The notes under the pieces: model-generated | What the model saw: the letters and a program-made list of their open reading frames with translations, nothing else | What the model was told of the DNA's origin: nothing | Database searches by the model: none | Shown: positions 44,558 through 53,490 of the stretch, one piece after another | Position numbering within the stretch: position 1 is the stretch's first letter | Layout of the letters: every line of letters begins with the position of its first letter | NCBI RefSeq assembly: GCF_900116855.1 | Contig: NZ_UETD01000002.1 | Span: 458,928-522,927, forward strand | Direction: 5' to 3' | DNA length: 64,000 nt | From: Ruminococcus flavefaciens | GTDB lineage: Bacteria; Bacillota; Clostridia; Oscillospirales; Ruminococcaceae | Position numbers and translations under genes: made by a program

Positions 44558-44717
44558 TAAATCATAATTTTGCGGAGCAAAATTATGATTTAAGCCGTTA
44601 GCCCATAGCCATTAGCCGTTAGCCTGATGTAGGGGCGGCGAAGCCGCTTCCTAATGGCTAAAAGCTAAAGGCTAAGGGCTTCGGAATTTAACACCTTCGG
44701 TGTTAAATTCCGATTTA
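44558..44717. repeat. Miniature inverted-repeat element, copy 1 (160 bp)
   Basis: Ends TAAATCATAATTT and AAATTCCGATTTA are terminal inverted repeats. Inside are nested palindromes (AAATTTxxGCGGAGCxxAAATT-type, and GGAATTTAACACC / GGTGTTAAATTCC) and AGCCxTTAGCC repeats. A 186-bp sister copy is at 56429. No ORF. It abuts the stop codon of the TraX-like gene. Confidence 0.75.
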
Positions 44718-44719
44718 CC

Positions 44720-45496
44720 TTATCTGTTTGCTATTCTCTCAACTACCCATATGATGAAGTAATGCAGCGGATAGAAGATATAGAAGAACCACTTTGCGAA
44801 TGTGGGATGTTTGCCTTTTCTGCCGTTGTAGAACACTGTCATGCAAAGATAAGCTGCTGCGAACATAAGCAGCATGGTAGCTATCTCCACAAGCAGAGGC
44901 ACTGTTGGCACCGTACCAAGGCTGAACAGATTTGCTCCGAAGTAGACAACGGACAATCCGAAGAAAGCGATAGCGCGAGCCTTTGGTTTTTCACGGAAGC
45001 AGTGCAGAAAAAGTATATACAGTATACCGAAAAGGAACCAGTCCGACTGTATCGCCGCAGTTGCGCCGATACACAGCAGAACGAGACCTATCCTCTGCCA
45101 AAGCCTGAATCTGCTCTCCCACGCCATAACCGCAAGGAGTCCGAAGAACAGGGTGAATATCACATTTGTATGCCACCAGCCGAAAGCCTTGTGACAGCAC
45201 AGCCAGTCAAAAGGCTGAGCTATGCAGGCAAAGATAAACAGCCTTTTGGCGTATTTTTTCCTGTCGTGGGTGTATTTGTAGCCGTCCGCGACAAAGAAGA
45301 ACATGACAGGCGGGCAGAACAGCGACGTATATATAAGCACCAGCTCCCAGAGAGGAAGCTCATAATATTTTGAGACATCGCCGTCGTACCTGTCCATGAG
45401 CACCCAGCCCAGCAGATGCCCCCAGAACATGATGAATATGGCAAGGCATTTCATCATATCGCGGTTGAATATCTTGTATTTTTTAGTTTGTTCCAT
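44720..45496 (-). CDS. TraX-like membrane protein
   Basis: 258 residues, about eight membrane spans. MKCLAIFIMFWGHLLGWVL, PPVMFFFVADGYKYT, FACIAQPFDW, VIFTLFFGLLAVMAWE and the final FFYIFYPLHYFIIW are the signature of the TraX family, which in plasmid F acetylates pilin but in Firmicutes is a chromosomal membrane protein of unknown role, probably an acyltransferase relative. No conjugation genes are nearby. The start follows AAAGG. A repeat element begins directly after its stop codon. Confidence 0.85.
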   Translation of the reverse strand: MEQTKKYKIFNRDMMKCLAIFIMFWGHLLGWVLMDRYDGDVSKYYELPLWELVLIYTSLFCPPVMFFFVADGYKYTHDRKKYAKRLFIFACIAQPFDWLCCHKAFGWWHTNVIFTLFFGLLAVMAWESRFRLWQRIGLVLLCIGATAAIQSDWFLFGILYILFLHCFREKPKARAIAFFGLSVVYFGANLFSLGTVPTVPLLVEIATMLLMFAAAYLCMTVFYNGRKGKHPTFAKWFFYIFYPLHYFIIWVVERIANR

Positions 45497-45559
45497 TCAA
45501 GTAATTACCTTTTTAGTTTATTATCCGTACAGATGGCACATTCAGCGCTGTAAGGCTTA

Positions 45560-46900
45560 TCAATAGTTTTCCTTTCTCACCTCGAAGTAGCTCTGGGGGT
45601 GGAAGCAAACAGGGCAAACCTCGGGAGCCTCCGTACCTATGACGATGTGACCGCAGTTGCGGCATTCCCACATAGTCACGCCGCTCTTTCTGAACACCTC
45701 CATAGCTTCAACGTTGTGGAGCAGAGCACGATAACGCTCCTCATGGTGCTTTTCGATGGCACCGACGCCGCGGAACTGCTCTGCGAGGTCATGGAAGCCT
45801 TCCTCATCGGCTTCTCTTGCCATTCTCTCATACATATCTGTCCACTCGAAGTTCTCGCCCTCAGCTGCATGGAGAAGATTTTCCGCAGTAGTTCCGATAC
45901 CGCCCAGAGCCTTGAACCACAGCTTTGCGTGTTCCTTTTCATTTTCCGCAGTCTGGAGGAACAGGGCAGCTATCTGCTCATAGCCGTTCTTCTTTGCAAC
46001 AGAAGCATAATATGTGTACTTGTTTCTTGCCTGCGACTCTCCTGCAAAAGCCTCAAGGAGGTTCTTTTCGGTCTTTGTGCCTGCGTACTTATTGGCGGAA
46101 GTGCTCTCGGCAGGAGCCTCGCTTATCTTCTCGAACATATCCGCGCCGACTCCGCAGAGAGGACACTCAAAGCCCTCGGGGAGCTCGTCGCCAATATACT
46201 CGTATCCGCATACTGTACATCTCCAGATAGTCTGACCGCCCTCGGTCTTTCCAACGGGGACCATGTCCTTGTCGGAAGCCTTGGTCACCTTCTCAAAGTC
46301 GGAAGCGCCGTGCTTGCATATAGGACAAATGAAGTCCTCGGGAAGCTCCTCGCCCACATATTCATAGCCGCAGATAACGCATCTCCAGATAGTCTGACCG
46401 TCGGACGCAGTACCCACAGCCTCGGGCTTTGGCTTGATACTGCTCTGATAGTATTCATATGTAGCTGAGGGTGCATCGGAGAGCACCTCCATATCAGTAA
46501 CATCTGCGATGAACATGGTATGTGTGCCCAGGTCAAGAGTCTGACAGACCTTGCCCGAGATAAAGGCATTTGTGCCCTTGGTTATGATGAGTGTGCCGTT
46601 CTCTGCGCGCTTACAGTCGGCAAAGTCCGCAAACTTGTCCACGTCCCTGCCCGACTGAAAACCGAAATGCCTGAACAGCTCAAAATCAGCATCAGTACTT
46701 ATAACGGAAGCTGTAAATGCTCCTGAATCCATTATCATGTCATGCGTGAAATTGGTCTTTGCAACAGTAAGACTTACCCTGTTGGGAGCCGAAGTCACCT
46801 GAGCAAGGGTATTTGTGATACATCCGTTATCTCTGCCGTCTCTCTGTGCTGTAACAACGAAAAGTCCGTAGCTTATTTTATACATAGCCTTCTTGTCCAT
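45560..46900 (-). CDS. Flavin reductase / rubredoxin / rubredoxin / rubrerythrin fusion
   Basis: 446 residues from ATG with CGGAGG 9 nt upstream. Domain order: FMN-binding flavin-reductase-like (1-~165, [20 protein letters not shown] as in high-molecular-weight rubredoxin); rubredoxin 1 (~168-215, CVICGYEY...CPICKHG); rubredoxin 2 (~222-270, CTVCGYEY...CPLCGVG); ferritin-like di-iron rubrerythrin domain (~283-410, [27 protein letters not shown]); C-terminal rubredoxin-like (CRNCG...CPVC). It should pass electrons from reduced flavin through three rubredoxins to the di-iron site to reduce peroxide, all in one chain. Cytoplasmic; own promoter at 46954. Confidence 0.93.
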   Translation of the reverse strand: MDKKAMYKISYGLFVVTAQRDGRDNGCITNTLAQVTSAPNRVSLTVAKTNFTHDMIMDSGAFTASVISTDADFELFRHFGFQSGRDVDKFADFADCKRAENGTLIITKGTNAFISGKVCQTLDLGTHTMFIADVTDMEVLSDAPSATYEYYQSSIKPKPEAVGTASDGQTIWRCVICGYEYVGEELPEDFICPICKHGASDFEKVTKASDKDMVPVGKTEGGQTIWRCTVCGYEYIGDELPEGFECPLCGVGADMFEKISEAPAESTSANKYAGTKTEKNLLEAFAGESQARNKYTYYASVAKKNGYEQIAALFLQTAENEKEHAKLWFKALGGIGTTAENLLHAAEGENFEWTDMYERMAREADEEGFHDLAEQFRGVGAIEKHHEERYRALLHNVEAMEVFRKSGVTMWECRNCGHIVIGTEAPEVCPVCFHPQSYFEVRKENY

Positions 46901-46953
46901 AGTTTTTACCTCCGTTTTTAACATATAATAGCTGAAACCAGCTTCATATACTG

Positions 46954-46982
46954 ATTTTACCAAAAATCGCCTGTCAAATCAA
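46954..46982 (-). promoter_or_regulatory. Promoter of the rubrerythrin fusion gene
   Basis: Minus-strand TTGATT (46977-46982), 17-bp spacer, TAAAAT (46954-46959). Confidence 0.65.
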
Positions 46983-47004
46983 GTATATTTTATTAATTTT
47001 CTTT

Positions 47005-47075
47005 AATCAGCATAAAAAAACGGTGCTCCATCCCGCTGAATCCTTTCAAAATAATTCAGCAAATGGGGAGCCGAT
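47005..47075 (-). terminator. Large hairpin with T-run upstream of the rubrerythrin promoter
   Basis: An imperfect inverted repeat whose inner arms GCTGAAT / ATTCAGC pair exactly and whose outer arms (CGG-GCTCC / GGAGC-CG) pair with bulges; seven T follow on the minus strand. There is no minus-strand gene upstream of it, so it may insulate against antisense transcription or be a decayed mobile palindrome. Confidence 0.45.
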
Positions 47076-47080
47076 ATCTC

Positions 47081-47108
47081 TTGACAATTCATATAAAAGT
47101 GGTATAAT
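47081..47108 (+). promoter_or_regulatory. Promoter of the thiamine operon
   Basis: TTGACA (47081-47086), 16-bp spacer, TATAAT (47103-47108). Confidence 0.85.
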
Positions 47109-47114
47109 TATAAA

Positions 47115-47193
47115 AAAGGGAGCTTGTGAACAGGCTGAGAGGGAGTTGTAAACTCCGACCTTACCTGATTTGGATAATGCCAACGGAGGGAAA
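47115..47193 (+). promoter_or_regulatory. TPP riboswitch (THI element)
   Basis: Conserved blocks in order: GGGAGC, ACAGGCTGAGAGGG, then ACCTGATTTGGATAATGCCA and ACGGAGGGAAA. It precedes thiD-cytX-thiC, all thiamine-pyrimidine genes, and controls the terminator at 47207. Confidence 0.95.
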
Positions 47194-47206
47194 TACTTTT
47201 GCAATG

Positions 47207-47239
47207 AAGGTGTGTCTCTTTGCGCGGGCACACCTTTTT
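47207..47239 (+). terminator. TPP-controlled terminator
   Basis: AAGGTGTG / CACACCTT stem with a 14-nt loop and T-run, 14 nt after the aptamer. Confidence 0.82.
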
Positions 47240-47240
47240 C

Positions 47241-47334
47241 AATTCATAATCAAAAATCCATAATTCATTTTTTTGGTGTCCGCTTACGCGGACAGAACAT
47301 AATTATGAATTATGCATTATGCATTATGAATTAT
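47241..47334. repeat. Palindromic insertion in the thiamine leader
   Basis: AATTCATAAT (47241-47250) and ATTATGAATT (47323-47332) are perfect 10-bp inverted ends; the centre is GTCCGC-TTA-CGCGGAC-like; internal ATGCATTATGCATTATG repeats. Lies between the riboswitch terminator and thiD. No ORF. Confidence 0.55.
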
Positions 47335-47426
47335 CAAAAGCGGGACATCGGGGGCACCACCTTGTTTCGCTATACAAAATTAATGCTGGGGAGATATCCC
47401 GAATTTACCGAAAAGGAGAAATGTAC

Positions 47427-48233
47427 ATGAAAACAGCATTAACGATCGCAGGAAGCGACTCCTGCGGAGGCGCCGGCATTCAGGCGGACATTAAAACAAT
47501 GACCATGAATGGTGTTTACGCTATGAGCGCGATAACCGCTCTCACAGCCCAGAACACGACCGGCGTAACAGGTATTATGGAGGTAACGCCTGAATTTTTA
47601 TCCATGCAGCTTGACGCAGTGTTTACGGACATACGTCCCGACGCAATAAAGACAGGCATGGTATCCTCCGATAAGCTTATCCGCACCATAGCTGCAAAGC
47701 TCCGCGAATACAAGGCGGAGAACATCGTTGTGGACCCCGTAATGGTAGCGACCAGCGGCTCAAGACTCATCGCCGAGGAGGCTGTGGAAACTCTCAAATC
47801 GGAGCTTCTCCCCATTGCCGCCGTGGTAACGCCAAACATTCCCGAGGCGGAGATACTTGCGGATATGAAAATATCCTCGCAGGAGGATATGGCAAAAGCC
47901 GCAGAGGTCATCGGCAGCAGATACAGCTGTGCAGTGCTCTGCAAGGGCGGTCACAGTCTCAGCGACGCCAACGACCTGCTCTATAACGGCGGAAAGACCA
48001 CATGGTTCAACGGAAAAAGAATAGACAATCCCAACACCCACGGCACAGGCTGCACTCTTTCCAGCGCCATAGCTTCAAATCTGGCTAAGGGCTTCGGACT
48101 TGAGGAGTCTGTGGAGAGGGCTAAGGAATACATATCGGGAGCTCTGGCTGCAATGCTGGACCTCGGAAAGGGCAGCGGTCCTATGGCTCACGCCTTCGCT
48201 CTCTCTGGCAGATTTGCTCAGGAGGCTGAGTAA
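47427..48233 (+). CDS. thiD: Hydroxymethylpyrimidine / phosphomethylpyrimidine kinase
   Basis: 268 residues. ATG at 47427 has AAAGGAG at the right distance (8 nt); the in-frame ATG at 47421 is too close. ALTIAGSDSCGGAGIQADIKT, VDPVMVATSG, TPNIPEAE, CKGGH and the catalytic NTHGTGCTLSSAIA are diagnostic. It phosphorylates HMP to HMP-P and HMP-PP. Overlaps the next gene by one base (TAATG). Confidence 0.94.
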   Translation: MKTALTIAGSDSCGGAGIQADIKTMTMNGVYAMSAITALTAQNTTGVTGIMEVTPEFLSMQLDAVFTDIRPDAIKTGMVSSDKLIRTIAAKLREYKAENIVVDPVMVATSGSRLIAEEAVETLKSELLPIAAVVTPNIPEAEILADMKISSQEDMAKAAEVIGSRYSCAVLCKGGHSLSDANDLLYNGGKTTWFNGKRIDNPNTHGTGCTLSSAIASNLAKGFGLEESVERAKEYISGALAAMLDLGKGSGPMAHAFALSGRFAQEAE

Positions 48234-49402
48234 TGGAGAAAAAGCGCACCTCAATATACGAAAACGGTCTTATCTGGTTCGGCGCAGGTGTATCCATTGC
48301 CGAGATAATCACGGGAACATATTTTGCTCCCCTCGGCTTCGGAAAGGGACTTCTTGCCGTCATCATCGGTCACATTATCGGCTGCACCATGCTGTTCCTT
48401 GCGGGACTCATCGGCGGCAGGACACGCAAAAGCGCTATGGAGACCGTAAAGATGAGCTTCGGAAGCAAGGGCGGTATCTTCTTCTCAGCCCTTAACGTAC
48501 TCCAGCTGGTGGGCTGGACTGCTATCATGATATACGACGGTGCCCTTGCTGCAAACGGCATTTTCGGTGCAGGACGCTGGGTATGGTGTCTGGTCATTGG
48601 CGGACTTATCATACTCTGGATACTCATCGGCATAAAAAATCTGGGCAGGATAAATACAGTCGCCATGGCTGCACTGTTCGTACTCACGCTCATACTCTGC
48701 AAGATAATATTCTTTGACGGCAGCGAGCTCCCCATTTCCGAGGAGAGCATGAGCTTCGGCGCAGCTGTAGAGCTCTCCGTGGCTATGCCTCTTTCATGGC
48801 TGCCACTTATCAGCGACTACACCAGAGAAGCTGAAAAGCCAGCTGCTGCCACTGCTGTCAGCGCCATCGTCTACGGCATTATAAGCTGCTGGATGTACGT
48901 TATCGGCATGGGAGCTGCTATCTTCACAGGCGAATACGATATCGCTCAGATAATGGTGAAGGCAAGCCTCGGCATTGCAGGTCTGCTCATCGTGGTATTC
49001 TCAACAGTTACCACCACCTTCCTTGATGCCTATTCCGCAGGTATCTCGGGAGAGTCCATCTTCGCCAAGCTCAAAGGCAAATGGATAGCTGTTGCTGCTG
49101 CGGTGATAGGTACCGCAGGAGCTATCATCTTCCCAATGGACGATATCACGGACTTCCTCTATCTCATCGGCTCGGTGTTCGCACCTATGATAGCCGTTCA
49201 GATAGCGGACCATTTCATACTGAAAAAGGACAGCTCGGACAAGAACTTCGACATAATAAGCTGTATCGTGTGGGTGCTGGGATTTGCGCTTTACATGGTA
49301 CTTATGAGGGTGGATATCCCCGTGGGAAATACTCTGCCCGATATGGCGGCAACAGTAATAATGTGCGCTGCCGCAAAGAAGATATTTGCTAAAAAACAAT
49401 AA
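48233..49402 (+). CDS. cytX: Hydroxymethylpyrimidine transporter (NCS1 family, CytX)
   Basis: 389 residues with about 11-12 membrane segments. The start GLIWFGAGVSIAEIITGTYFAPLGFGKG and the middle SMPLSWLPLISDYTR-like block (AMPLSWLPLISDYTREA) belong to the nucleobase-cation-symport-1 family; the CytX branch is typically found behind TPP riboswitches. It would import HMP salvaged by ThiD. Coupled to thiD. Confidence 0.9.
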   Translation: MEKKRTSIYENGLIWFGAGVSIAEIITGTYFAPLGFGKGLLAVIIGHIIGCTMLFLAGLIGGRTRKSAMETVKMSFGSKGGIFFSALNVLQLVGWTAIMIYDGALAANGIFGAGRWVWCLVIGGLIILWILIGIKNLGRINTVAMAALFVLTLILCKIIFFDGSELPISEESMSFGAAVELSVAMPLSWLPLISDYTREAEKPAAATAVSAIVYGIISCWMYVIGMGAAIFTGEYDIAQIMVKASLGIAGLLIVVFSTVTTTFLDAYSAGISGESIFAKLKGKWIAVAAAVIGTAGAIIFPMDDITDFLYLIGSVFAPMIAVQIADHFILKKDSSDKNFDIISCIVWVLGFALYMVLMRVDIPVGNTLPDMAATVIMCAAAKKIFAKKQ

Positions 49403-49407
49403 CGGGA

Positions 49408-49453
49408 AGTCGGGAGACAGGAGCATTACCTGCTCCTCTTACGGCTCCCGACT
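49408..49453 (+). promoter_or_regulatory. Intercistronic hairpin between cytX and thiC
   Basis: AGTCGGGAG / CTCCCGACT outer stem and AGGAGCA / TGCTCCT inner stem, no T-run. It may stabilise the thiC part of the mRNA or be a small repeat. Confidence 0.5.
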
Positions 49454-49477
49454 CCATAATATATGGAGGAAATAAAA

Positions 49478-50791
49478 ATGAGAAATTACAGCACACAGAT
49501 GGAAGCGGCTAAGAAGGGCATAATCACTCCCGAAATGGAAACAGTCGCAAACAAGGAATACATCAGCGCAGAGGAGCTCCGCGAGCTTGTTGCAAAGGGC
49601 GAGGTCTGCATCCCGTGTAATATCAACCACAAGTCCATCTCCCCCGAGGGTATCGGCACAAGAATGCGTACCAAGATAAACGTAAACCTCGGTATCTCCG
49701 GCGACGCCAAGGACTACGACGTGGAGATGGAAAAGGTGGATATGGCTCTGAAATTCGGCGCCGAGGCTATCATGGACCTCTCCAACTACGGCAAGACCAA
49801 CACATTCCGCACCGCTCTCATAGAAAAGTCGCCTGCTATGATAGGCACAGTTCCCATGTATGACGCTATCGGCTACCTCGAAAAGGACCTCCTTGAGATA
49901 ACCGCCGAGGACTTCCTGAGAGTTGTCCGCGCTCATGCAGAGGAGGGCGTTGACTTCATGACTATCCACGCAGGCATAAACCGCCGCGCTGTTGAAGCCT
50001 TCCGCAGAGACAAGCGCAAAATGAACATAGTTTCAAGAGGCGGCTCTCTGCTGTTCGCATGGATGATGATGACAGGCAACGAAAACCCGTTCTACGAGCA
50101 TTACGACGAAGTCCTTGATATCCTCCGTGAGTTCGACTGCACTATCTCCCTCGGAGACGCCCTCCGTCCCGGATGTATCGATGACGCTACCGATGCAGGT
50201 CAGATCTCAGAGCTCATCGAGCTGGGCGCTCTCACCGAAAGAGCATGGGCCAAGGACGTTCAGGTAATGGTCGAGGGTCCCGGTCACATGGCTATGAACG
50301 AGATCGCCGCAAACATGAAGCTCCAGAAGCGTATCTGCCATAACGCTCCATTCTACGTCCTCGGACCTCTGGTAACGGATATTTTCCCCGGATATGACCA
50401 CATAACCTCCGCTATCGGCGGTGCTATCGCTGCTGCAAGCGGTGCCGACTTCCTCTGCTATGTAACTCCTGCAGAACACCTCAGGCTCCCCGATACAAAC
50501 GACGTCAAGGAGGGCATCATCGCAAGCCGCATTGCTGCTCATGCTGCGGATATAGCAAAGGGTATCCCCCACGCAACAGACCGCGATAATGCTATGGCTG
50601 AGGCTCGTCATGAAGTGGACTGGGACAAGATGTTCGAGATAGCCGTTGACGGCGAAAAGGCAAGAGCCTACTTCGAGAGCACTCCTCCCGCTGACAGACA
50701 TACCTGCTCAATGTGCGGCAAGATGTGCGCCGTAAGAACTACAAATATGATACTCAACGGCGAAAAAGTTGAGTTCTGTTCGGAAAAGTAA
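49478..50791 (+). CDS. thiC: Phosphomethylpyrimidine synthase
   Basis: 437 residues from the ATG with GGAGGAAA 7 nt upstream (an ATG at 49463 overlaps that site). [35 protein letters not shown] and GHDHITS-like [10 protein letters not shown] are typical; the C-terminal [11 protein letters not shown] holds the Cys-x2-Cys-x4-Cys ligands for the radical-SAM [4Fe-4S] cluster. It converts aminoimidazole ribotide to HMP-P, so the operon covers both synthesis and salvage of the pyrimidine half of thiamine. Confidence 0.95.
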   Translation: MRNYSTQMEAAKKGIITPEMETVANKEYISAEELRELVAKGEVCIPCNINHKSISPEGIGTRMRTKINVNLGISGDAKDYDVEMEKVDMALKFGAEAIMDLSNYGKTNTFRTALIEKSPAMIGTVPMYDAIGYLEKDLLEITAEDFLRVVRAHAEEGVDFMTIHAGINRRAVEAFRRDKRKMNIVSRGGSLLFAWMMMTGNENPFYEHYDEVLDILREFDCTISLGDALRPGCIDDATDAGQISELIELGALTERAWAKDVQVMVEGPGHMAMNEIAANMKLQKRICHNAPFYVLGPLVTDIFPGYDHITSAIGGAIAAASGADFLCYVTPAEHLRLPDTNDVKEGIIASRIAAHAADIAKGIPHATDRDNAMAEARHEVDWDKMFEIAVDGEKARAYFESTPPADRHTCSMCGKMCAVRTTNMILNGEKVEFCSEK

Positions 50792-50820
50792 GATTTTTCC
50801 GCTCAATAATGTTAAAGCTG

Positions 50821-50850
50821 CCGGGTCTGTTCAAGACCCGGTATTTTTTT
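50821..50850 (+). terminator. Terminator of the thiamine operon
   Basis: CCGGGTCT / AGACCCGG stem, 5-nt loop, seven T. Confidence 0.88.
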
Positions 50851-51059
50851 CGCAGAGGCAGCTGTTCCCCTGCATATATACCGAAACGCTTCGGGTAGAT
50901 TCAGACTTCTCTCTGCAATTTATGAAGTCCGCTTATCCCCCCTTTCATAAGTGGGGCAAAAACGTGCTCTTTTCAACGTAAAACCGTTGTATATCAGAAA
51001 AGTTTTTCAAAACTTCGTACACCTGCACAATGAAGTGCTCATTCATTTGTCAGCTTTGC

Positions 51060-51278
51060 ACAAAGGCTTCGTACTCATATGTTATAAGCGGGGAGCCCCC
51101 GCCGGCTGTTTCGCGGTATAAATATCAAAATCGGCAATTCTTTCTCCGCGTATCTTGCTATTTTCGTATTTTTATTTTATAAGTGGGGAGCCCCCACCGG
51201 CTGTTTCGCGGTATAAATATTAAAACCGGCAATTCTTTCTCCGCGCATCTTGCTATTTTCGTACATTTATGTTATAAT
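51060..51278 (+). promoter_or_regulatory. Promoter-bearing repeat, tandem copies C0-C1-C2 (drives flavoprotein operon)
   Basis: Three -10 boxes exactly 95 bp apart: TATAAG (51083-51088), TATAAG (51178-51183) and TATAAT (51273-51278). C1 and C2 each have TTGCTA 17 bp upstream (51155-51160, 51250-51255); C0 lacks a matching -35. Each unit holds GGAGCCCCC, GGCTGTTTCGCGG and TTTCTCCGCG. The last, best promoter is ~120 bp before the flavoprotein start. The rest of 50851-51059 shows no gene or clear signal. Confidence 0.83.
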
Positions 51279-51401
51279 ATAATGTATGGCTGAATAACAA
51301 GCTGTTTTAACGATAAATATTATTGTTTTAAGGCATATGCGTCAGGTTATTATAACTGTTTTCGCTGCTTAAAGATCCATGAAAGGAAAAGGTAATAAAA
51401 C

Positions 51402-52961
51402 ATGAAAAAAGTCATTATCATAGGCGCAGGACCTGCAGGTCTTACCGCTGCATACGAGCTCCTCAAGGACGGCTCTGGAGAGTACGAGGTCACTGTCCTC
51501 GAGGAGACAGATGCCATCGGCGGCATCTCCAAGACCGTCAACTACAAGGGAAACCGTATGGACATGGGCGGTCACCGTTTCTTCTCAAAGATACCCGAGG
51601 TCAATCAGTGGTGGAGCAATATGCTGCCCCTTCAGGGTGTTCCCTCATCGGACGACAGGTTCCTGAAAAGAAAGGTAAGTGTGGAGAAAGGCGGTCCCGA
51701 CCCTCAGAAAACCGACCGAGTAATGCTGAAAAGACACAGGGTCTCCCGTATCCTTTTCAACGACAAGTTCTACGATTACCCCGTTTCGCTGAAGCCGGAG
51801 ACTATAAAGAATTTCGGCTTCTTCACCACTATGAAGGTGGGAATGAGCTATCTCAGGGCGGCTGTTCACAAGCGTCCCGAGACCAATCTGGAGAACTTCT
51901 ATATAAACTGCTTCGGTAAGGAGCTCTACTCCATGTTCTTCGAGTACTACACCGAAAACCTCTGGGGCAGACACCCCAGCGAGATAGACGCTTCATGGGG
52001 CGCTCAGCGTACAAAGGGTCTGTCCATCGTCGGTATCATCAAGGACTTCTTCGGAAAGGTGTTCAAGGTAAAGAACCGCAAGGTCAACACCTCTCTTATC
52101 GAGGAATTCAAGTATCCTAAGCTGGGACCCGGTCAGCTCTGGGAGGTCACTGCCGATGAGGTCAAGAAGCTGGGCGGCACTATCATAATGGAAGCTGCCG
52201 TCAAAAAGCTCCATAAGGACGAAAACAACACGCTCACAGGCGTTACCTACATAAAGGACGGCAAGGAAGTTTGTCTGAACGGCGACTGCGTTATCTCCTC
52301 AATGCCCGTAAAGGACCTTGTGGCAGGTATGAACGACGTCCCCGAGGAGGCTGCAAGGATAGCAGCAGGTCTTCCCTACCGCGATTACATGACCCTCGGC
52401 GTTCTCGTTCCCAAGCTGAAGCTGAAGAACAAGACCAACATGCGTACCGTGGGCAATATTGTCCCCGACTGCTGGGTATATGTTCAGGACAGACGCGTAA
52501 AGATGGGTCGCTTCCAGATATACAACAACTGGTCCCCCTACATGGTCAAGGACTTAGGTCACACCGTATGGGTGGGTCTGGAGTACTTTGTCAGCGAGGG
52601 CGACAAATTCTGGAACATGACCGAAAAACAGTTCTCCGACTTCTGTGTAAAGGAAATGGTGAAGCTTGGTCTCATCGACAGCGCAGATCAGGTCCTCGAT
52701 ACTCATATGGAAAAGGTCAAGAAGGCTTACCCTGCTTACTTCGACACTTATGAGGAGATGGACAAGCTCATCGATTATCTCGATACTATCCCCAACCTCT
52801 ACTGCGTCGGCAGAAACGGTCAGCACAGATACAATAATATAGACCACTCTATGGTGACTTCCTTTGAGGCTGTAAAGGCTATCAGGAGCGGAAGCACAGA
52901 TAAGTCCGCTATTTGGAACGTCAACACCGAAAAGGAATACCACGAGGAGAAACAGAAGTAA
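51402..52961 (+). CDS. FAD-dependent oxidoreductase, amine-oxidase / UDP-galactopyranose-mutase-like
   Basis: 519 residues, GAAAGGAAAAGG upstream. Rossmann dinucleotide motif [16 protein letters not shown] at 5-20, [22 protein letters not shown], and a C-terminal FAD contact [18 protein letters not shown]. The shape is that of UDP-galactopyranose mutase / protoporphyrinogen-oxidase relatives that act on nucleotide sugars or lipid-linked sugars. It overlaps gtrA by one base (TAATG), and a GT-C-like gene follows, so surface-glycan synthesis is the likely setting. Confidence 0.85.
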   Translation: MKKVIIIGAGPAGLTAAYELLKDGSGEYEVTVLEETDAIGGISKTVNYKGNRMDMGGHRFFSKIPEVNQWWSNMLPLQGVPSSDDRFLKRKVSVEKGGPDPQKTDRVMLKRHRVSRILFNDKFYDYPVSLKPETIKNFGFFTTMKVGMSYLRAAVHKRPETNLENFYINCFGKELYSMFFEYYTENLWGRHPSEIDASWGAQRTKGLSIVGIIKDFFGKVFKVKNRKVNTSLIEEFKYPKLGPGQLWEVTADEVKKLGGTIIMEAAVKKLHKDENNTLTGVTYIKDGKEVCLNGDCVISSMPVKDLVAGMNDVPEEAARIAAGLPYRDYMTLGVLVPKLKLKNKTNMRTVGNIVPDCWVYVQDRRVKMGRFQIYNNWSPYMVKDLGHTVWVGLEYFVSEGDKFWNMTEKQFSDFCVKEMVKLGLIDSADQVLDTHMEKVKKAYPAYFDTYEEMDKLIDYLDTIPNLYCVGRNGQHRYNNIDHSMVTSFEAVKAIRSGSTDKSAIWNVNTEKEYHEEKQK

Positions 52962-53440
52962 TGGACGAGATCAGACAGATACTTCGCGACAAAAACTTCA
53001 AAAAGCTCTTTGTGGGCGATACCGATAACACTCTTATCCAGTTCTTCCGCTACCTTTTCGTAGGCGGTCTGGCTTTTGTTGTGGATTTCGCACTTTCTTA
53101 CATTGTTTTCCGCTTTGTTTTCCACGAGCAGAAGGAGTTCGGCTGGATAGCCAATGCCCTCTCCTTTATCGCAGGTCTTGTGGTCAACTATATCATCAGT
53201 ACATTCTGGATATTCAAGACCTCAAAGGTGGAGAACAAGGTGGTAGAGTTCATCAGCTTTGCCGCTATCGGAGTAGTGGGTCTGCTCATTACTATCGGTA
53301 TCACCGTTCTCTTTGAAAAGTGGCTGGGCGATACTACTCACCTTTTCCAGATCATCGCTAAAATTGTCTCTACTGCCGTGTCGTTCCTGTGGAACTTCTT
53401 CGCGCGAAAGATACTGCTGTATACCAAAAAAGAAAAATAA
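52961..53440 (+). CDS. GtrA-family membrane protein
   Basis: 159 residues, four membrane segments: FRYLFVGGLAFVVDFALSYIV, ANALSFIAGLVVNYIISTFWIF, FISFAAIGVVGLLITIGITV and IIAKIVSTAVSFLWNFFARK. The RYxxVGG start and NYxxS-FWxF motif are typical of GtrA, thought to flip polyprenyl-phosphate sugars. Start by TAATG coupling to the flavoprotein. Confidence 0.92.
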   Translation: MDEIRQILRDKNFKKLFVGDTDNTLIQFFRYLFVGGLAFVVDFALSYIVFRFVFHEQKEFGWIANALSFIAGLVVNYIISTFWIFKTSKVENKVVEFISFAAIGVVGLLITIGITVLFEKWLGDTTHLFQIIAKIVSTAVSFLWNFFARKILLYTKKEK

Positions 53441-53450
53441 CATATCCGTG

Positions 53451-53469
53451 GGGCGAGGTCACCTCGCCC
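53451..53469 (+). other. Intercistronic hairpin
   Basis: GGGCGAGG / CCTCGCCC with a TCA loop, no T-run, between gtrA and the GT-C-like gene. Confidence 0.5.
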
Positions 53470-53490
53470 TATGTTTTACGGAGGAATAAT

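Noticed and set aside
44720..45496. TraX as evidence for a conjugative element
   Set aside because: No relaxase, type IV secretion or integrase gene is nearby; Firmicute TraX homologues are ordinary chromosomal genes.
47005..47075. Possible minus-strand gene upstream of the hairpin, terminated there
   Set aside because: No minus-strand ORF with a ribosome binding site exists between 47076 and the thiamine genes, which are on the plus strand.
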